Below, piece after piece: positions 26,529 through 34,508 of a stretch of DNA of 64,000 nucleotides. A program made the position numbers and the translations under genes. Position 1 is the first letter of the stretch, and every line of letters begins with the position of its first letter. A model generated the notes under the pieces. It was given only the letters and a program-made list of their open reading frames with translations, was not told where the DNA came from and did not search any database. The DNA is from Pelomonas sp. SE-A7 (GTDB taxonomy: Bacteria > Pseudomonadota > Gammaproteobacteria > Burkholderiales > Burkholderiaceae_C). Location of the stretch: positions 186,001 through 250,000 of the forward strand of contig NZ_JAUASW010000001.1 in the NCBI RefSeq assembly GCF_030345705.1, in the 5' to 3' direction.

Positions 26529-28929
26529 CGGCGGCGGCGGGCAGCAGCTCGATGCGCTGCCCGGTCGCCGCCTCGACCCGGGCCCGCGTGTAGAGAAGGG
26601 GGAAGTACTCCCCCTTCAACCACAGCGGTGCCAGGTCGCGGTAATGCGGGCTGGCCGGGTTGCCGGACTGCCCCGGCGTGTTGACCGCCAGCGACTCGTC
26701 CCAGCTGCCCACGTCGATCAGCATGCGGAACGAGGCGCCGCCCAGTTGGCGCAGGCTGGACGGGTCATAGCTTGAGATGTTGACCGTGTCGTTGCCGCCC
26801 TGCTTTGGGAAGGGGCCGACGCTCAGCCGGGCCTGCACGGCCGGCTCGGCGGCACGCCCCAGCGGATGCGGGAGCATCACCTGGTGCAGCCTTTCCCAGC
26901 GCCAGCTGGCGGCATCGCTGCCGGCCACGCGCACCATCTCTTCCCAGGCCTTGGCCAGGCTGCGGTCCAGCAGCTCGTCCCGCTTGGCCGTGCCGCCCAG
27001 CGGCTTGGCCGGCTGCTCCAGTGCGTCGATGACGAACTCGGTGTCGGCCGAGCTGAGCAGTCGGGCGGTGGCGGCCGGTAGCACCGCGTCCTTGACCACG
27101 GCGCCCAGGTGGCGCGACCACCAGACCTCGTACAGCGCCGCGGCCGGCGAGCTGCCGCTGACGCGGGCATCCCAGGCCAGCAACAGGGCCGCGGCCGTCT
27201 TGGCCGTGCCCGACTCCAGCTTGACTTCGCGCAGCACGGCCAGCGCGCGCCGTGCTGTGATCGACAGCAGGTCGTTCTGCAGCGCCTTCATGTCTTCCAT
27301 GTCCAGCCGGGGCTTGGCCTTGAGCTGCTCGGCCACGCGCTGCCAGCGCGCGTTGGCGGCCCATTCGAAACCCAGCTTGCGCTCCTGGTAGGGATAGCCG
27401 GTCGGCAGGTTCTGCTCGTTGCTGGAGGCGATCCAGCCCTGCTTGGGGTTGTACGACCAGGGCAACTGCTCGCCGCTCCAGAAGCCGCCCCATTCGTAGC
27501 GGCCGTCGCCGGGAACCGGCAGCAGGCCGTCCCAGTTCTTGCGGATCGGCGCCAGGCCGCCGCTGACCCAGCCGATGTTGCCGGCCGTGTCGGCATAGAG
27601 CTGGTTTTCGCTGGGCGTACCCCAGTTGGCCATGGCCTTGCGGAACTCCTCGAAATTGCGGGCCCGCATGTAGTCGATGCTGCCGAAGTAGGGCGCCGTG
27701 CCGGGCTCGGTCCAGGCGGTCCTCAGCGCATAGAGGCGGTTGCGGGCCGGGTCGGCATGCAGCACCGGGCCATGGCGGGTGAAGACCAGCTCCACCTTCT
27801 CCGGGCTGCCGCCGCGCACCGGCACGCTCTCGCTGACGCGCCGCACTTTCTCCCAGCCATCGCGGTAGCGGTATTCATCGGGCTTGCCGGGCCGGGTCTC
27901 GTAGACGAACAGGTCTTCCTGGTCGGTGGCGAAGATGGTCAGGCCGAAGGCGATCGTGCCGTTGTGGCCGATGGAGACGCCCGGCAGGGCCGGCTCGCCG
28001 GCACCAATGACCGACAGGCCCGGCGCATTCAGGTGGACGATGTAGCGCAGAGAGGGGCTGGCCAGGGCACGGTGCGGGTCGCTGGCCAGCATGGGCCGGC
28101 CGGTGGCGGTCTTGGACGGCGCCAGCACCCAGGCATTGCTGCCCTCGGGCGGCCGCAATGGCGCGGCGGCCAGCTGCAGCGAGGCTTCGTCGGCGCCGTC
28201 CCAGGCGCCGCGTCGGTCTTCGCGGCCGGCGACCTGCACGCCCTGGGTGGCCAGCGCATAGCTGCGGTAGACCTCGGGCGGGATGCAGGGGTCCAGGCCC
28301 TCGGGCAGCTTGGTTTCCCAGGCGGGCGACAGCTTGTTGCGCACCTCGTCATGGGCCAGCGAGCCCCGGCAGGCCATGACGGCGCGCGAAAGCTCGGAGC
28401 TGAGGTTGCGGGTCAGGCCATGGCTGCGGATGCGCACCACGTCCTCGGCCTGCCATTTCTCCGGCGCATAGCCGAAGTAGCGGAATTCGAAGGGCAGCAG
28501 ATCGGGCTCACGCGAGGCCTGGTCGATGAAGGCATTGATGCCGGCCACGAAGCGTTCGCTGATGCGCTGGGCCGAGGGACCGTAGCGCTTCCATTCGGCC
28601 GCCATGTCGCCGCGGTACAGCATCAGGCGCGAGGCGCGGTCCTGCTCGACGAAGTTGGGGCCGAAGATCGAGGCCAGGCGGCCGAGGCCGCGACGCCGCC
28701 ACAGGTCGATCTGGAACAGCCGGTCGCGCGCCGCGTTGTAGCCCTGCAGGAAGAACAGGTCATCGTTGCTCTGCGCATAGAGGTGAGGCACGCCCCAGCG
28801 GTCGACCAGGATCTCGGCCGGTGCCGATAGGCCCGGTAGCTTGAGGCTTTCGGCCTGAGCCGGCAGCGAGGCCTGCAGGGCCAGCGCGGCCAGCAGGGTC
28901 AGCGGGGGGCGAGGGTGTCTACGGGCCAT
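26494..28929 (-). CDS. Penicillin acylase family protein (Ntn hydrolase)
   Basis: 811 residues. Signal peptide (LTLLAALALQASLPAQA), alpha-chain region with DRWGVPHLYAQSNDDLFFLQGYNAARDRLFQIDLWRRRGLGRLA, a spacer, then the autocatalytic N-terminal serine of the beta chain, S264 in PPEGSNAWVLAP. SIGHNGTIAFGLT and the Asn/Arg pattern further on are also typical. Members hydrolyse acylated substrates such as beta-lactam side chains, acyl-homoserine lactones or amides in the periplasm; the natural substrate here is unknown. Quorum-quenching activity is a known possibility within the family. Confidence 0.92.
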   Translation of the reverse strand: MARRHPRPPLTLLAALALQASLPAQAESLKLPGLSAPAEILVDRWGVPHLYAQSNDDLFFLQGYNAARDRLFQIDLWRRRGLGRLASIFGPNFVEQDRASRLMLYRGDMAAEWKRYGPSAQRISERFVAGINAFIDQASREPDLLPFEFRYFGYAPEKWQAEDVVRIRSHGLTRNLSSELSRAVMACRGSLAHDEVRNKLSPAWETKLPEGLDPCIPPEVYRSYALATQGVQVAGREDRRGAWDGADEASLQLAAAPLRPPEGSNAWVLAPSKTATGRPMLASDPHRALASPSLRYIVHLNAPGLSVIGAGEPALPGVSIGHNGTIAFGLTIFATDQEDLFVYETRPGKPDEYRYRDGWEKVRRVSESVPVRGGSPEKVELVFTRHGPVLHADPARNRLYALRTAWTEPGTAPYFGSIDYMRARNFEEFRKAMANWGTPSENQLYADTAGNIGWVSGGLAPIRKNWDGLLPVPGDGRYEWGGFWSGEQLPWSYNPKQGWIASSNEQNLPTGYPYQERKLGFEWAANARWQRVAEQLKAKPRLDMEDMKALQNDLLSITARRALAVLREVKLESGTAKTAAALLLAWDARVSGSSPAAALYEVWWSRHLGAVVKDAVLPAATARLLSSADTEFVIDALEQPAKPLGGTAKRDELLDRSLAKAWEEMVRVAGSDAASWRWERLHQVMLPHPLGRAAEPAVQARLSVGPFPKQGGNDTVNISSYDPSSLRQLGGASFRMLIDVGSWDESLAVNTPGQSGNPASPHYRDLAPLWLKGEYFPLLYTRARVEAATGQRIELLPAAAVKPPPKPAASR

Positions 28930-29029
28930 GGGCGGCGAGCATAGTCGAGGCGTGTCGATTTGCCGCCATGCCGTCCGTCGTGTGTTCAGATGCGGCGCGG
29001 ATGCCGGTCAGAACCCAAGGAGATGCGAG

Positions 29030-29461
29030 ATGCGTGTGATGGTGATCGTCAAGGCCACGGCCGAGTCCGAGGCCGGCCAGATGCCCAGGACCGAACTGCT
29101 GGCCGCCATGGGCGCCTTCAACGAGGAACTGGTCAAGGCCGGCATCATGCTGGCGGGCGAGGGCCTCAAGCCCAGCTCGGCCGGGGCGCGGGTGCTGTTC
29201 AGCGGCCCGGACCGCCGCGTCGCCGACGGGCCCTTCACGGAGACCAAGGAGCTGGTTGCCGGCTTCTGGCTCTGGCAGGTCAAGTCCATGGACGAGGCGG
29301 TCGCCTGGGTGAGGCGCTGCCCCAATCCCATGGAGAGCGATTCCATCATCGAGATCCGCCCGGTCTTCGAAGCCGAGGACTTCGGCACCGAGTTCACGCC
29401 GGAGCTGCGCGAGCAGGAGGACAGGTTGAGGGCGGAGATCGAGGCGGCCAAGCCGCGCTGA
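29030..29461 (+). CDS. YCII/DGPF-domain protein
   Basis: 143 residues. MRVMVIVKATAESEAGQMP begins the dimeric ferredoxin-like YCII fold, and DGPFTETKELVAGFWLW is the defining DGPF motif. AAGGAG lies about 7 bases before the ATG at 29030. DGPF proteins usually sit beside an ECF sigma factor gene; none is present here. Biochemical function is unestablished. It converges on the dioxygenase gene with a 4-base gap. Confidence 0.88.
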   Translation: MRVMVIVKATAESEAGQMPRTELLAAMGAFNEELVKAGIMLAGEGLKPSSAGARVLFSGPDRRVADGPFTETKELVAGFWLWQVKSMDEAVAWVRRCPNPMESDSIIEIRPVFEAEDFGTEFTPELREQEDRLRAEIEAAKPR

Positions 29462-29465
29462 GCCT

Positions 29466-30059
29466 TCAGCCGGTGCGGACCACGAAGTCGTAGCGGGCGA
29501 TCAGCTCGCTGCCCAGGCGCTGCGGCGCCAGCACCAGGGAGGGCTTGGCCTCGGCATCGGCGCGCAGTTCGGGGTCGCCGCGGAAATAGAGCTGGGTGGT
29601 GATCACCGGGCCGCCGACCGCGTTGACCTTGACGTGCAGGTGGGCAGGCCTGCGGGCCGAGCCCAGGCCGTAGGCCACTGGCTTGATGGTGCGCAACTGG
29701 AAGCGGCCCTGCTCGTCGGTTTCCATGCGGCCGCGCAGCCGGTAGCCGGCCTGGTCATAGACACCCTGGCTGTCGCATTGCCAGAAGTCCAGCAGGGCGC
29801 GCTTCAGGGCCTGGCCATGGACGTCCAGCACCCGGCCGTTCAGGGTCAGCACCGTGCCGGCCATGCCGGGCTCCAGCAGCAACGAGCGCAGCGGCGCGCC
29901 GGCCTTGTAGAACGGTCCTTCCCAGTTGGCTTCGGTCTCCGGCACGTCCTCGTTGGCTGCCGCGAGCGCCGGCACGGCGCCCAGCACCAGGGTGCCGGCG
30001 GTCAGCTGCAAGAGCTGGCGGCGGTCATTCAGGCGATGCTGACGCAGCAGCACGGACAT
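29466..30059 (-). CDS. Exported intradiol ring-cleavage dioxygenase-like protein
   Basis: 197 residues from the ATG at 30059 (an in-frame ATG at 30089 is less likely). The N-terminus NDRRQLLQLTAGTLVLGAVPALAAA resembles a twin-arginine signal. The catalytic half of intradiol dioxygenases is present: DFWQCDSQGVYDQ, YRLRGRMETDEQGRFQLRTIKPVAY and RPAHLHVKV, giving the Fe(III) ligand set Y101, Y130, H140, H142. The N-terminal dimerisation domain of catechol 1,2-dioxygenase is missing, as in the secreted protocatechuate-dioxygenase-like group. The substrate is unknown, perhaps extracellular aromatics. Confidence 0.82.
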   Translation of the reverse strand: MSVLLRQHRLNDRRQLLQLTAGTLVLGAVPALAAANEDVPETEANWEGPFYKAGAPLRSLLLEPGMAGTVLTLNGRVLDVHGQALKRALLDFWQCDSQGVYDQAGYRLRGRMETDEQGRFQLRTIKPVAYGLGSARRPAHLHVKVNAVGGPVITTQLYFRGDPELRADAEAKPSLVLAPQRLGSELIARYDFVVRTG

Positions 30060-30143
30060 GGGGGACCTCGGAGCAGGAGGGACCGGCATTCTGGCCCGCT
30101 TCCTTGCCTTGAGGGAGAGTGCAAACCAGCAGACGCGGTGGCT

Positions 30144-30917
30144 TCAGGGCTGGCCGGCGCCCAGCTGATGCTGGTAGAGCCGCTTGAACGCCGGGCTCTC
30201 GCGCTCCTGGGCCAGCAGGCTCCAGAGCCGCTCGGCCAGGGCTCCGCGCTTGGCGATGAAGCCGTGTGAATACACGAGGAAGTAGGACTTGCGCAGCAGC
30301 AGGGGCCCGGCCGTCTCCAGCTTGCCGGCCCATTGCGGATCGGCCGCCAGGTCCTTGGCATGGGCCTGGGAGACCAGCACGCCGGACAAACGGCCCAGCT
30401 CCAGCTTCCTCATCATGGCCTGCGCCGTGGGGGAGCCGTCGTCGACCGCGGCTCCGTGCTGACGCGCGAACTCGGCGATGGAATAGCCGCGCTGCGCGCC
30501 CAGGGGCTGCTGGGCTTCGGCCAGGCCGCGGAACTGCTGGCCGTCCCAGCGCAGCGGGCTGCCGGTCGGCCGCAGCAGCCAGTAGCCGAGCGCGAACATG
30601 CGGCGGCTGTCGTCGAGCTGGCCGTCGGCCTGCAGCGGAAACGCCAGGCCGGCGGCACGTTCGGGCGTATGGCTGGCGGCCAGGGCACCGTCGTGTTCAC
30701 CGAGCGCGGCTTCGCGCAGGCAGCGGGCCCAGGGCAGCGGGACCAGGCGGATCTCCAGCTCAGGCGCGCGCCGGGCCACGGCCTGGATCAGCTCCACGGC
30801 CACCGGATGGGCGGCCGGGTCGTTCAGCTCCTGGTTGAAGCAGATGCTGATGGCGGCTTGCGCCCCGCCGGTCATGCCGGCCAGGCAGAACAGCAAGCAG
30901 CGCAGCATGCCCGCCAT
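30144..30917 (-). CDS. Periplasmic solute-binding family 3-like protein, orphan
   Basis: 257 residues with a signal peptide (LRCLLFCLAGMTGGAQAA) and the weak pattern of family 3 binding proteins (LVPLPWARCLREAALGEHDGALAASHTPERAAGLAFPL). No transporter genes adjoin it. Proteins of this sort in Burkholderiales are often stand-alone. It starts 23 bases after the stop of the glucokinase/RpiR gene on the same strand, so it may be co-transcribed. Ligand unknown. Confidence 0.72.
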   Translation of the reverse strand: MAGMLRCLLFCLAGMTGGAQAAISICFNQELNDPAAHPVAVELIQAVARRAPELEIRLVPLPWARCLREAALGEHDGALAASHTPERAAGLAFPLQADGQLDDSRRMFALGYWLLRPTGSPLRWDGQQFRGLAEAQQPLGAQRGYSIAEFARQHGAAVDDGSPTAQAMMRKLELGRLSGVLVSQAHAKDLAADPQWAGKLETAGPLLLRKSYFLVYSHGFIAKRGALAERLWSLLAQERESPAFKRLYQHQLGAGQP

Positions 30918-30940
30918 CGTGTCTTGTCAGTCCGTTTGCC

Positions 30941-32854
30941 TCAGCGGCTGTGCGAGGTCAGCTTGGCCAGCGGCGAGGCCATGCTGACCCCGGGGGCGGC
31001 GCTACGGGCGGCCGGCCGGCTGACCGGCGAGGGCTGGGCTTCGTCCAGCGCCTCGTCGGCGCTGCCGCTGAGGGCCGGCACGCCGTCGGGGTTGCGGCGC
31101 ATGGCCACGCCGACGGTCAGGATGTCGATGACCAGCAGATGCAGGATGCGGCTGATCATGGGCAGGTGGGTGGACACGTCCTCGACATGGTCGACGATCA
31201 GCGTGGCATCGGCCTTCTTGGCCAGCGGCGACTGGCTGGCCGTGATGGCGACGACGGCGGCGCCGCGTTCACGCGCCTTGTCGGCTACCTCCAGCAGCTC
31301 GCTCAGCTTGCCGCTGCTGCTGATGATGACGGCCACGTCGCGCGGCCCCAGCACGCCGGCGGCCAGGGTCTGCAGCCGCGGGTCGGTATGGGCGCTGCTG
31401 GGCACGCCGAAGCGCAGGAACTTGAACTGCGCATCCTGGGCCACGACGCCGTAATGGCCGACGGCGAAGAACTCGATGCGGTTGGCCTGGATCAGCAGCT
31501 CGATGGCGCGGTCGATCATTTCGCGGTTCAGCTCGCTGCGCACCTGCAGGATGGCCGAGGCGGTGTTGCCCAGCACCTTGGTGCCCAGCTCCACCACCGA
31601 GTCGTCGTGCATCACCTGGGTGTGGGTCACCGGCACGGTGCCGGTCAGGCCCGAAGCCAGGCGCAGCTTGAAGTCCGACAGGCCCTCGCAGCCCAGCGAT
31701 CGGCAGAAGCGGATCACCGTGGGCTGGCTGACGTGGGCGGCTTTGGCGATCTCGGCGATCGGGTCGTTGAGCACGTCGCGCGCGTGGGCAAGCACATGTT
31801 CGGCCACGCGCAGCTCGGCCGGCGAGAGCTCGCTGCGGGCACGGCGGATCTGGCTGAGGATGGCCGAACCCGGCGTGCCTTCCAGTGTGCGTAGCTGGGC
31901 ATCCAGGATGGCCGAGGCGCCCATGAAGGTGGCCTGCTCGGCAGTGATCACATAGGTCGGGATGCCGGACACGTAGTCGCGGAAGCGGCCCTTGTCCTCG
32001 AAACGGCTGCGGAAGCGCGACTGGTCGAAATAGGCGCCCAGCCGCGGCACGATGCCGCCGCCGATATAGATGCCGCCCAGGGCGCCCAGGGTCACGGCCA
32101 GGTTGGCCGCCGCGGTGCCGAGCAGGGCGCAGAACATTTCCAGGGCTTCGACGCAGACCGGGTCGCTGGCCTCCAGCGCGCGCTGCGTGATGTCGGGTGC
32201 TGACAGCGGCGTGGCACCCACGCCGGCCCGCTGGGCCAGTGCGCGATAGATCAGCTCCAGGCCAGGGCCGGAGACCAGGCGCTCAAAGGAAACGTGCTCG
32301 AACTGCTGCCAGGCGAAGCGCAGGATGTCGATCTCGCGCTCGTCGCGCGGCGAGAAGCTGGTGTGGCCGCCCTCGGCGCCCAGCGAGATCCAGCCGTCGC
32401 CCGAGGGAATCAGGCCCGAGGTGCCCAGGCCCGAGCCCGAGCCCAGCACGCCGATGACGCTCTGGCGGCGCGCCTCGCCGCCGCCGATCTTGCGCAGGTC
32501 GCTGGGCTTGAGACGGGGCACGGCCATGGCCAGGGCGGTGAAGTCGTTGACCACGACCAGGGTGTCCAGCCCCAGGCGCTGGCGCATTTCCTCGATGGAG
32601 AACTGCCAGTGGTAGTTGGTCATTCGCACCGAATCGCCTTCGACCGGGTTGGCGATGGCGATGGCTGCGTGGCGCACCTCGATGCTGGCCGGCAGCAAGG
32701 CCAGGTAGGCGCTGACGGCGGCGTGGAAGTCGGGGTGCTCGGCACAGCGCAGCGAAGCGATCTGGCTGAACTCGCCCGGCGCCTCCTCCAGCGCGAACCG
32801 GGCATAGGTGCCGCCAATGTCGGCAATCAGTCGAGGGTTGTCGAATGGAGGCAT
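30941..32854 (-). CDS. glk: Bifunctional glucokinase / RpiR (HexR-like) transcriptional regulator
   Basis: 637 residues from the ATG at 32854. Residues 1 to about 325 are glucokinase: LIADIGGTYARFAL (ATP phosphate loop), VVVNDFTALAMAVP with the catalytic Asp, LGSGSGLGTSGL, GAEGGHTSF, GGIYIGGGIVPRLG. Residues about 340-420 are an RpiR helix-turn-helix (SPAELRVAEHVLAHA, AKAAHVSQPTVIRFCRSLGCEGLSDFKLRLA), and about 450-605 a SIS sugar-phosphate domain (ISSSGKLSELLEVADKARERGAAVVAITAS). The regulator half closely resembles HexR, notably LPMISRILHLLVIDILTVG. Such fusions are known in Burkholderiales. It is divergent from a second glucokinase, with a HexR-like palindrome in between. An in-frame GTG at 33034 and ATG at 32929 exist but add unlike sequence. 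Confidence 0.93.
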   Translation of the reverse strand: MPPFDNPRLIADIGGTYARFALEEAPGEFSQIASLRCAEHPDFHAAVSAYLALLPASIEVRHAAIAIANPVEGDSVRMTNYHWQFSIEEMRQRLGLDTLVVVNDFTALAMAVPRLKPSDLRKIGGGEARRQSVIGVLGSGSGLGTSGLIPSGDGWISLGAEGGHTSFSPRDEREIDILRFAWQQFEHVSFERLVSGPGLELIYRALAQRAGVGATPLSAPDITQRALEASDPVCVEALEMFCALLGTAAANLAVTLGALGGIYIGGGIVPRLGAYFDQSRFRSRFEDKGRFRDYVSGIPTYVITAEQATFMGASAILDAQLRTLEGTPGSAILSQIRRARSELSPAELRVAEHVLAHARDVLNDPIAEIAKAAHVSQPTVIRFCRSLGCEGLSDFKLRLASGLTGTVPVTHTQVMHDDSVVELGTKVLGNTASAILQVRSELNREMIDRAIELLIQANRIEFFAVGHYGVVAQDAQFKFLRFGVPSSAHTDPRLQTLAAGVLGPRDVAVIISSSGKLSELLEVADKARERGAAVVAITASQSPLAKKADATLIVDHVEDVSTHLPMISRILHLLVIDILTVGVAMRRNPDGVPALSGSADEALDEAQPSPVSRPAARSAAPGVSMASPLAKLTSHSR

Positions 32855-33266
32855 GGCGGCGCTTCGAGAAGGCTGGGGAGCAGGTGGCGCGCGATTATCA
32901 AGGCGCCTAGGCTCCCCGATTTGGGGCATGGCGCCGGTGGCGTCAGGAAATTTTGCTTCATTGTCGCCATCCCCAAGCCGCTGGCGAGTCGATGAAACCC
33001 AGGGGTCTGTAGCCAAGTTACAGTCGATCTTCACTGACGAAAACCAACAATCTCATAGATGAGTGGCGATGCTCTTGTGAAGATGATGTAGTTTTGCTAC
33101 CTTCTGCCAACTTGTACCAATCCTTCAGCCCCCGGGGTCGGCGCCGTTCGCATTGCGGCCAGGCCAACCGCGGGGGCGGGGTTCAGCCCGTGTCAGCTCT
33201 GTTGCCTTTGCGTTCCTGCGTGCGCCAATTCCCGTGTTTCGTCCTGCCAGCCTGGAGGCTTGGCCG
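32855..33266. promoter_or_regulatory. 412-bp divergent intergenic region between two glucokinase genes
   Basis: No gene is seen. The middle, about 32990-33125, is AT-richer than the flanks and is the likely promoter zone. It holds a palindrome-like site at 33087-33101 (listed separately). CTGGAGG at 33251-33257 serves the second glucokinase. No confident -10/-35 pair was assigned. Confidence 0.5.
33087..33101. promoter_or_regulatory. Putative operator, TGTAGT-N3-ACTACA class (degenerate)
   Basis: TGTAGT-TTT-GCTACC. The left half is exact and the right half has two mismatches to ACTACA. It lies between the divergent glucokinase/RpiR and glucokinase genes and matches sites before the TonB receptor and in the malK-glgP intergenic region. 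Confidence 0.5.
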
Positions 33267-34244
33267 ATGAATCAGCCCTGCCTGGTGGCTGACATCGGCG
33301 GCAGCAATGCCCGCTTCGGTCTGGTCGAGAAGAGTGGCGGATCGGTGGTCCATGTGCGCACCTTGCCGGTGGCTGCCCATGCCGGGCTGGCCGAGGCGGT
33401 CGAGTCCTACCTGGCAGGCTTGCCGGGCGGGGCGGATGCTCTGCCTATCAAGCCGGTGCTGGGCGCGGTGGCCGTGGCGACCGCGATTGCCGGTGATCGG
33501 GTCGAGTTCACCAACAGTCCCTGGAGCTTTTCCATCGAGGCCGTGCGCACACGCCTGGGCCTGGACAAGCTGCTGGTGCTGAACGACTTCGAGGCACTGG
33601 CCCTGTCGCTGCCGCGGCTGCGCGGCGACCAGCTGCATGCGCCCGATGGATTGCCCACGCCCAAGGGCACGCTGGCCGTGATCGGCCCGGGTACCGGGCT
33701 CGGTGTCGGCGGCGTGATCGAGACCGCGCACGGCTGGGTAGCGCTGCCGGGCGAAGGTGGCCATGCCACGCTGGCGCCGGCCGATGACTATGAGAGCGAG
33801 CTGCTGGCCCTGGTGCGGCGGGACTACGCCCATGTCTCGGCCGAGCGGCTGCTGTCTGGCATCGGGCTGCCGGTCCTGCATGGTGCCGTGGCGCGACAGG
33901 CCGGGCATATGGTGGCGCCGGCCTTGACTGCCGAGCAGATCGTCGAGGCCGGTACCACGGGCAGTGATGCGCTCTGCGTCCGCACTCTGGAAGTGTTCTG
34001 CGCCCTGCTCGGCGGCTTCGCCGGCAGCGTGGCCCTGACCCTGGGTGCGCGGGGGGGTGTCTATATCGGTGGCGGCATCGTGCCGAGGCTGGGTGAGCTG
34101 TTTTTCCGTTCGCGCTTTCGCGAGCGATTCGAGGCCAAGGGGCGGTTCCGCGGCTATCTCGAGGTCGTGCCCACGGTGCTGATCACCGACACGCTGGCGG
34201 CCCTCAGTGGTGCGGCACTGGCCTTGGAGCAGATTGACCTGTAG
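33267..34244 (+). CDS. glk: Glucokinase (second copy, stand-alone)
   Basis: 325 residues from the ATG at 33267, with GGAGG 10-14 bases upstream. LVADIGGSNARFGL (phosphate loop), LLVLNDFEALALSLPRL with the catalytic Asp, GPGTGLGVGGV, PGEGGHATLAP and GGVYIGGGIVPRLGELFF are all present. It phosphorylates glucose to glucose 6-phosphate in the cytoplasm. It is clearly paralogous to the kinase half of the adjacent fusion (shared IGGGIVPRLG and NDF context). With the amylases and maltose importer in this window it should handle glucose released from alpha-glucans. Confidence 0.93.
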   Translation: MNQPCLVADIGGSNARFGLVEKSGGSVVHVRTLPVAAHAGLAEAVESYLAGLPGGADALPIKPVLGAVAVATAIAGDRVEFTNSPWSFSIEAVRTRLGLDKLLVLNDFEALALSLPRLRGDQLHAPDGLPTPKGTLAVIGPGTGLGVGGVIETAHGWVALPGEGGHATLAPADDYESELLALVRRDYAHVSAERLLSGIGLPVLHGAVARQAGHMVAPALTAEQIVEAGTTGSDALCVRTLEVFCALLGGFAGSVALTLGARGGVYIGGGIVPRLGELFFRSRFRERFEAKGRFRGYLEVVPTVLITDTLAALSGAALALEQIDL

Positions 34245-34248
34245 TTCA

Positions 34249-34263
34249 TGTAGTTGAACTACT
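34249..34263. promoter_or_regulatory. Putative operator, TGTAGT-N3-ACTACA class, before TonB receptor
   Basis: TGTAGT-TGA-ACTACT: GTAGTTGAACTAC is a perfect palindrome apart from its centre, one mismatch from the full consensus. An extra TGTAGT half-site begins at 34240, 9 bases upstream. It sits just after the glucokinase stop and about 245 bases before the receptor start, so it could act on the receptor operon promoter. Confidence 0.6.
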
Positions 34264-34508
34264 AATGCAAACCACCGAATGGCAGCGGCACTTTGATTTC
34301 ACCCGGATTGCATGGTGGTTACCCTAGGTTTGCCTGTGTTTTTTGTGCAAATCCGCAATCAAGAAAGCGAACTTAGGGGTTCCTTTGTATTGGATGCGAT
34401 CTAGTTTTAGTACAGAATTCTTCAAAACAAGTTCCCGAATCCCCGACAAGAACTACTCCAGATCGTTGCGGGGCTGTGTTGTTCCAAGAAAGCTTCAGGA
34501 GACAAACG

